From: Bog-159 sp963785255
Lineage (GTDB): Bacteria; Acidobacteriota; Terriglobia; Bryobacterales; Bryobacteraceae
Direction of reading: 5' to 3'
Assembly (NCBI GenBank): GCA_963785255.1
Contig: CAWAUR010000014.1
Span: 310,001 to 374,000 of the forward strand
Length of the DNA: 64,000 bases
Position 1 is the first letter of the stretch; each line of letters opens with the position of its first letter. The translations under genes and the position numbers were made by a program. This document shows positions 60,387-64,000 of the stretch, piece after piece. A model generated the notes under the pieces. The model worked only from the letters and a program-made list of their open reading frames with translations, did no database searches and was not told where the DNA came from.

Positions 60387-60840
60387 CCGCGCCTTCGGAA
60401 GCTGAAGCCACCAGCGCGACATACTTCGCAAACACGCCCGACGCATACCGCGGCGCGGGCTGCTTCCACTCCGCCAGCCGATCGCGCAACGTTTCCGGCG
60501 GGACTTCCAGGTTGATGGTTCCGGCTTCCGCATCGATGGCGATGGAGTCGCCCTCGCGCACGGTGGCCATAGTTCCGGCACTATATGCTTCGGGCGCTAC
60601 ATGCGTCACCATGAAACCGTGCGTTGCGCCGCTGAAGCGCCGGTCGGTTACCAACGTTACGCTTTCAGAAAACCCTTCGCCGACGATCGCACCGGTGACG
60701 CCCAGCATCTCGCGCGTCCCCTGCCCGCCGCGTGGACCTTCATAGCGGATCACCACCACGTGGCCCGGTTTGATACGCCCGCCGGTGACCGCGCGCATGG
60801 CGTCTTCTTCGCAATCGAACACGCGCGCTTCAAGCGCCCC
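60370..60840 (-). pseudogene. ilvD: Dihydroxy-acid dehydratase, 3' fragment
   Basis: About 155 residues match the C-terminus of IlvD (A-R-V-F-D-C-E-E-D-A-M, V-V-V-I-R-Y-E-G-P-R-G-G-Q-G-T-R-E-M, and T-D-R-R-F-S-G-A-T-H-G-F-M-V-T-H-V-A-P-E-A). The enzyme normally has about 560 residues and carries its iron-sulfur cysteines in the missing N-terminal part. Homology stops abruptly near 60840, at the border of the tRNA-linked scar. The cell needs another copy for branched-chain amino acids, or the assembly is wrong. Confidence 0.85.
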
Positions 60841-60919
60841 ATCTCTGGCCTGCGTCGGGCTGTTCCTGCCAGCGATGCTATACTGCTAGCGATGTTACAA
60901 TCCGCGGCCAGATTGAGCG

Positions 60920-61507
60920 CGCTGGGTCAAGATCACTTCGCCGAATTTCGAGTTGTACACCACGGGCAGCGAACGCAACGGACGCGACGTGGCGCGGCAC
61001 TTTGAGCAGGTGCGCGCATTTTTCCGCGAAGCCATGAATTTCGGCGTGAAGTCCGGGGCCGCCGGTGCACATCGTGGTCTTCCGGTCCGATAAGGAATTT
61101 GCGCCGTATGCGCCGAATGAAGTGGCGGCGGCCTTTTATTTAGGCGCGCAGGATCGCGATTACATCGTCATGAAGAACGCGGCCAGCGATGAGTTCCCCG
61201 TGGCCGTGCACGAGTATATCCATCTGCTGGTGAAACATACCGGAATCGCCGCGCCGCCCGTCTGGTTCAACGAAGGCTTGGCCGAGCTTTACTCCACCTG
61301 AAGCCGCTCGGCGGAAAGATCGAAGTGGGCGATATCATCAGACCGCACTTCATGGGATTGCACCACTCGAAATGGATCGACTTGGCGACGCTGTTGGCGG
61401 TCGAGGCCGATTCGCCTCTGTACAACGAGAAGAGCCCCGCCGGAATTTTCTGGGACTTGATGTTGGGCAAGTCTGCCGCACCGTGGTTATCCTCAGCGGT
61501 CATGTAG
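60920..61507 (+). pseudogene. Remnant of a DUF1570-like zinc peptidase
   Basis: Three frames in order reproduce an acidobacterial DUF1570-type protein: S-P-N-F-E-L-Y-T-T-G and F-E-Q-V-R-A-F-F (to about 61055), then H-I-V-V-F-R-S-D-K-E-F-A-P-Y with V-H-E-Y-I-H-L-L (zinc motif) and W-F-N-E-G-L-A-E-L-Y-S-T (to about 61300), then P-L-G-G-K-I-E-V-G and S-P-L-Y-N-E-K-S. At least two single-base shifts separate them, and the usual C-terminal tetratricopeptide part is absent. Confidence 0.65.
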
Positions 61508-61554
61508 CCCACGTGCCAGGATTCCTTCAAGCTGAGGTTGCCTAGAGAAGGCGC

Positions 61555-61875
61555 GTGGGCCGGGAAGCGGCGCGGGAAACTCTGGAGTCCGGGCGCGGAC
61601 TGCGTGCCGCGATTGCCGCTTGGAAAAGCGCGGCTGCCCCAATCCGGGGATTGCGGTTCCATGATCTCCGGCATCAGGCCATCGCCGAATTGGCGGAAGG
61701 CGGCGCGTCGGACGCCACAATCGAGACGGTTGCCGGGCTTGTCGCGGCGGATGCTGGAGCACTACTCGCACGTGCGCATGGTAGCAAGCGCGCGGCACTG
61801 GACAAGTTGGAGCGCGGACTCATGAGGCCAGCGTCACAGTCGATTGGGGAGTTGGCGACTAAAACCGTGAATTAA
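61555..61875 (+). pseudogene. Tyrosine integrase C-terminal remnant next to tRNA-Val
   Basis: L-R-F-H-D-L-R-H-Q-A-I-A-E-L-A-E-G-G-A is the H-x-x-R box of tyrosine recombinases. The following S-R-R-M-L-E-H-Y-S-H-V-R-M with the nucleophile tyrosine is in another frame, and A-A-L-D-K-L-E follows in the first frame again. Two shifts and no N-terminus: it cannot be active. It ends 75 bases from the 3' end of tRNA-Val, the usual place for an island integrase. Confidence 0.75.
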
Positions 61876-61905
61876 GCCGGTCACGTCACAATCTGCGTCA
61901 CAATG

Positions 61906-61931
61906 GGCCGGCCTTTGGGCTGGCCTTTCTT
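61906..61931 (+). terminator. Rho-independent terminator between integrase remnant and tRNA-Val
   Basis: GGCCGGCC-TTTG-GGCTGGCC forms an 8-bp stem with one G-U pair, followed by TTTCTT. It would end plus-strand transcripts. Confidence 0.65.
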
Positions 61932-61949
61932 GTATGTGATTGGAAACAA

Positions 61950-62026
61950 TGGTGGGCGGTCGCGGGCTCGAACCGCGGACCTCCTGCTTGTAAGGCAGGC
62001 GCTCTAACCGGCTGAGCTAACCGCCC
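61950..62026 (-). tRNA. tRNA-Val (anticodon UAC)
   Basis: On the minus strand the acceptor stem is GGGCGGT/ACCGCCC with discriminator A and an encoded CCA (61950-61952). The D arm reads AGCTCAGCCGGTTAGAGC, the anticodon arm CCTGC-CTTACAA-GCAGG gives anticodon TAC, and the T arm has GGTTCGAGCC-type pairing (CGCGG-TTCGAGC-CCGCG). All four stems pair. It reads GUA codons. The 3' part is the likely attachment site of a former island. Confidence 0.95.
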
Positions 62027-62043
62027 AAGGGCGTTTCTTTATG

Positions 62044-62073
62044 GTAGCATCCGCCCCGCACACCCGTCTCGGC
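62044..62073. repeat. Left 30-bp direct repeat flanking a small cassette
   Basis: GTAGCATCCGCCCCGC, three bases, CCCGTCTCGGC is repeated at 62607-62636 with only the three central bases different (27 of 30 identical). The two copies enclose the small-protein/HNH pair. The right copy lies directly before the relA start, so this looks like a duplicated piece of the relA upstream region. Confidence 0.7.
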
Positions 62074-62178
62074 CGCGAATGTATCCCGGCGGCGGATCCC
62101 CACGAGGGAGAATTTGGCGGTATGCTTGAAGAAGTTGAAACGACACTCGGCGGAGAGCTCGGCTGAAAAGGGGAAACC

Positions 62179-62424
62179 ATGAGCGCAGCCAAATGCTACG
62201 AGGAAATTATAGATTTCATCGCCGCGGGCACGACTCCGGAGGCTGTGGTGGCCTTCCGCCCTTCCGACGGCGTCGAGCAGCGCGTGGCACAATTGATTGA
62301 ACGGTCCCACGACGGAAGCCTGTCGGGCGAAGAGCAATCTGAACTTGAAGACTACCTGCAACTCGAGCACATCATGATCATGGCCAAGGCGCGGGCGCGG
62401 CAACACACACAGCTTGCCGACTGA
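62179..62424 (+). CDS. Small conserved-looking protein paired with an HNH endonuclease gene
   Basis: The 81-residue helical protein (Y-E-E-I-I-D-F-I-A-A-G-T-T-P, then L-S-G-E-E-Q-S-E-L-E-D-Y-L-Q-L-E-H-I-M) has an intact frame with AAAGGGGAAA before the ATG. Proteins of this kind are commonly encoded just before a small HNH endonuclease, as here, where the two frames overlap by 11 bases. Its biochemical role is not known; an immunity or accessory function is a guess. Confidence 0.65.
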   Translation: MSAAKCYEEIIDFIAAGTTPEAVVAFRPSDGVEQRVAQLIERSHDGSLSGEEQSELEDYLQLEHIMIMAKARARQHTQLAD

Positions 62425-62530
62425 CGTCAACGAGTCGCTGCGCCGGCTCTTAGCGGAGCGGGGTGGAAACCGCTGTGAGTACTTCTTTCTTCACGAAGAC
62501 GATTCGTATTCGCCTCAGGTTGAAGCCCGC
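62414..62530 (+). pseudogene. Truncated HNH endonuclease
   Basis: From TTG at 62414, L-R-R-L-L-A-E-R-G-G-N-R-C-E-Y-F-F-L-H-E-D-D-S-Y-S-P matches, in two pieces, the start of small HNH endonucleases, where R-C-E-Y-C holds the first zinc cysteines. The second cysteine is F here and the H-N-H core is missing after about 62530; sequence then turns unrelated until the right direct repeat. Confidence 0.6.
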
Positions 62531-62606
62531 CCCACGACGATGGGATTTTGGTCATATCCGATTAACACTACGGATAAGTCTACGCCGGCGCCGCGGTCCT
62601 CATCGC

Positions 62607-62636
62607 GTAGCATCCGCCCCGCCCTCCCGTCTCGGC
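62607..62636. repeat. Right 30-bp direct repeat, just before relA
   Basis: This is the second copy of the repeat at 62044-62073 (27 of 30 identical). It ends 13 bases before the relA GTG, so it probably belongs to the native relA leader. Confidence 0.7.
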
Positions 62637-62649
62637 TACAATCGAAGTA

Positions 62650-64000
62650 GTGACCCCCGAAGTTTCCAGCGCCTCCGATGTGCCCCCGGTGTCTCCGCCG
62701 CCCGACCGCATTGAGCAGTTATTTCAGGAGCTGGAAGAAAAGATCCGCGAGTACCGTCCGCGCGACGATCTGGCGCCCGTCGAGAAAGCGTTTCGCACCG
62801 CGACCGAATTGCACAAAGGCCAGTTACGCCAGTCGGGCGAGCCTTACATGGTGCATCCGCTGATGGTGGCCCACATTCTGGCCGGCATGCGCATGGACCT
62901 GGTGACCATCGAAACCGGTCTGCTGCACGATCTTGTGGAAGACACCCGCATGACTCCCGACGAGATCCGCAAGGGGTTCGGCGACGAGGTGGCGCGCTGC
63001 GTGGATGGCGTGACCAAGCTCAGCAAGCTGGATATCTTCAACGCCGAGGAGCGCCAGGCCGAAAGCTTCCGCAAAATGCTGCTGGCCATGGTGGACGATA
63101 TTCGCGTGATCATCGTAAAGCTGGCCGACCGCCTGCATAACATGCGCACGCTGGGTTATCTCAGTCCCGAACGCCGCGCGCATGTGGCTACCGAGACCAT
63201 TGAGATTTACGCGCCCATCGCGCACCGCCTGGGCATGGGCAAAGTGCGCGGCGAGTTGGAAGATCTATCTTTCCGCCACCTGGATCCCGACGCATTCGAA
63301 GAGATCGTGCAGAACATCGAGTCCAAACGGCATTCGAACGAAGAATTTCTGAACGAGATCCGCACCACGGTTGACAATGAGCTGCGCCGCGAAGGCATTC
63401 CCGCGCGCGTGGAAGGGCGCTTGAAACGGCCGTATTCCATTTATCAAAAGCTCAAGCGCCAGAAGATCGCGATCGAGCAGGTTTACGACCTGATGGCGTT
63501 GCGCATCGTCACCGATTCGGTGAAGAACTGCTACGCGGCGCTGGGCGTGATCCATAACGAATGGCGCCCCATTCCGGGACGCATTAAGGACTTCATCGCC
63601 ATCCCGCGGCCGAACCTCTACCAATCGCTGCATACGTCTGTAGTGGGGCCGGATGGCCGCCATTTCGAAGTGCAGATCCGCACCGAAGAGATGCACCGCA
63701 TCGCCGAAGAAGGCATCGCGGCGCACTGGAAATATAAGGAGGGCAAGAAGGGGCCCGCGCCCGACGACCAGCGCATCGCCTGGCTGCGTCACCTGGTGGA
63801 GTGGCAGCGCGACATGCAGGATCCGGGCGAGTTCATGTCCACTCTGAAGGTGGATCTTTACCCGGAAGAAGTCTACACCTTCACGCCGCGCGGCAAAGTG
63901 ATCGTGCTGCCGCGGGACGCCACGCCCATCGATTTCGCGTACGCCATTCACTCCGATGTCGGACAGACGTGCGTGGGCGCCAAGGTTAACGGCCGCATCG
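62650..64000 (+). CDS. relA: RelA/SpoT-family (p)ppGpp synthetase/hydrolase, 5' part
   Basis: The gene starts at GTG 62650 and runs off the window after 450 codons. The hydrolase domain is intact (Y-M-V-H-P-L, L-L-H-D-L-V-E-D with the HD metal site, K-L-A-D-R-L-H-N-M-R-T). The synthetase domain has G-R-I-K-D-F-I-A-I-P, the R-x-K-D form typical of bifunctional enzymes, and N-L-Y-Q-S-L-H-T. The TGS domain begins at V-Y-T-F-T-P-R-G-K. It makes and degrades the stringent-response alarmone. The proline-rich first 20 residues are probably flexible. Confidence 0.95.
   Translation, partial: MTPEVSSASDVPPVSPPPDRIEQLFQELEEKIREYRPRDDLAPVEKAFRTATELHKGQLRQSGEPYMVHPLMVAHILAGMRMDLVTIETGLLHDLVEDTRMTPDEIRKGFGDEVARCVDGVTKLSKLDIFNAEERQAESFRKMLLAMVDDIRVIIVKLADRLHNMRTLGYLSPERRAHVATETIEIYAPIAHRLGMGKVRGELEDLSFRHLDPDAFEEIVQNIESKRHSNEEFLNEIRTTVDNELRREGIPARVEGRLKRPYSIYQKLKRQKIAIEQVYDLMALRIVTDSVKNCYAALGVIHNEWRPIPGRIKDFIAIPRPNLYQSLHTSVVGPDGRHFEVQIRTEEMHRIAEEGIAAHWKYKEGKKGPAPDDQRIAWLRHLVEWQRDMQDPGEFMSTLKVDLYPEEVYTFTPRGKVIVLPRDATPIDFAYAIHSDVGQTCVGAKVNGRI

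Overview
The window reads as a chromosomal segment of an acidobacterium, most likely from the Solibacter/Bryobacter group (Bryobacterales). The evidence is indirect: moderately high GC, and several protein families that are concentrated in that phylum. These are a TIGR03435-type protein, a VWFA-related TIGR03436-type protein, two secreted proteins built from GloVer/TIGR03803 repeats (G-N-L-Y-G-T-T motif), a membrane-anchored OmpR-type winged-helix protein, an M64 peptidase and a DUF1570-like peptidase remnant. No phage, plasmid or CRISPR locus was seen.

Layout. 1-9.7 kb is an accessory zone: a PemK-type toxin/antitoxin pair abutting a 5'-truncated speA, a winged-helix membrane protein divergent from a kelch/GH25-like secreted protein, a decayed second antitoxin, an ankyrin protein, a PIN module, a decayed HigA-like gene, an esterase and a decayed paralogue of the winged-helix protein. 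9.7-15.3 kb is a tight aromatic amino acid operon on the minus strand (trpC-trpF-trpB-trpA-chorismate mutase-aroF-tyrA). 15.5-20 kb is again accessory and decayed: a frameshifted VWA protein, a duplicated 3' end of rarA, a NucS-like nuclease with a broken partner gene, and a VapBC pair. 20-23.7 kb holds rarA, a SpoU/TrmH methyltransferase, an orphan HicB-like gene, a YdcF-like protein and a DoxX-like protein. 23.8-30.1 kb is phosphate uptake: a porin, then pstS-pstC-pstA-pstB-phoU.

30-38.8 kb holds an alaC-like aminotransferase, a BlaI-M56 protease-HtrA operon with a candidate operator, a hemerythrin-like protein and a GloVer-repeat protein. 38.9-40.9 kb is a group II intron inserted inside a palindromic intergenic repeat. 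40.9-60.4 kb mixes housekeeping genes (glyA, ald, an acyl-CoA dehydrogenase) with secreted peptidases (S9, M64), a GT4 glycosyltransferase, and an NRPS-like adenylation protein whose carrier domain lacks its serine. 60.4-62.6 kb is a scar next to tRNA-Val(UAC): ilvD 3' fragment, peptidase remnant, tyrosine integrase remnant, and a small cassette between 30-bp direct repeats. The window ends inside a bifunctional-type relA/spoT gene.

Three themes stand out. (i) Toxin-antitoxin and nuclease modules are numerous, and about half are decayed. (ii) Several families of intergenic palindromes recur, including a MITE-like element with 18-19 bp terminal inverted repeats; one palindrome hosts the intron. 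(iii) At least nine genes are broken, mostly by single-base shifts. That could be real decay or residual assembly error, and it should be settled before reading biology into the pseudogenes. No clearly new multi-gene system is demonstrated; the best leads are the intron/repeat relationship, the NucS-like pair, the kelch-GH25 fusion and the serine-less carrier protein.
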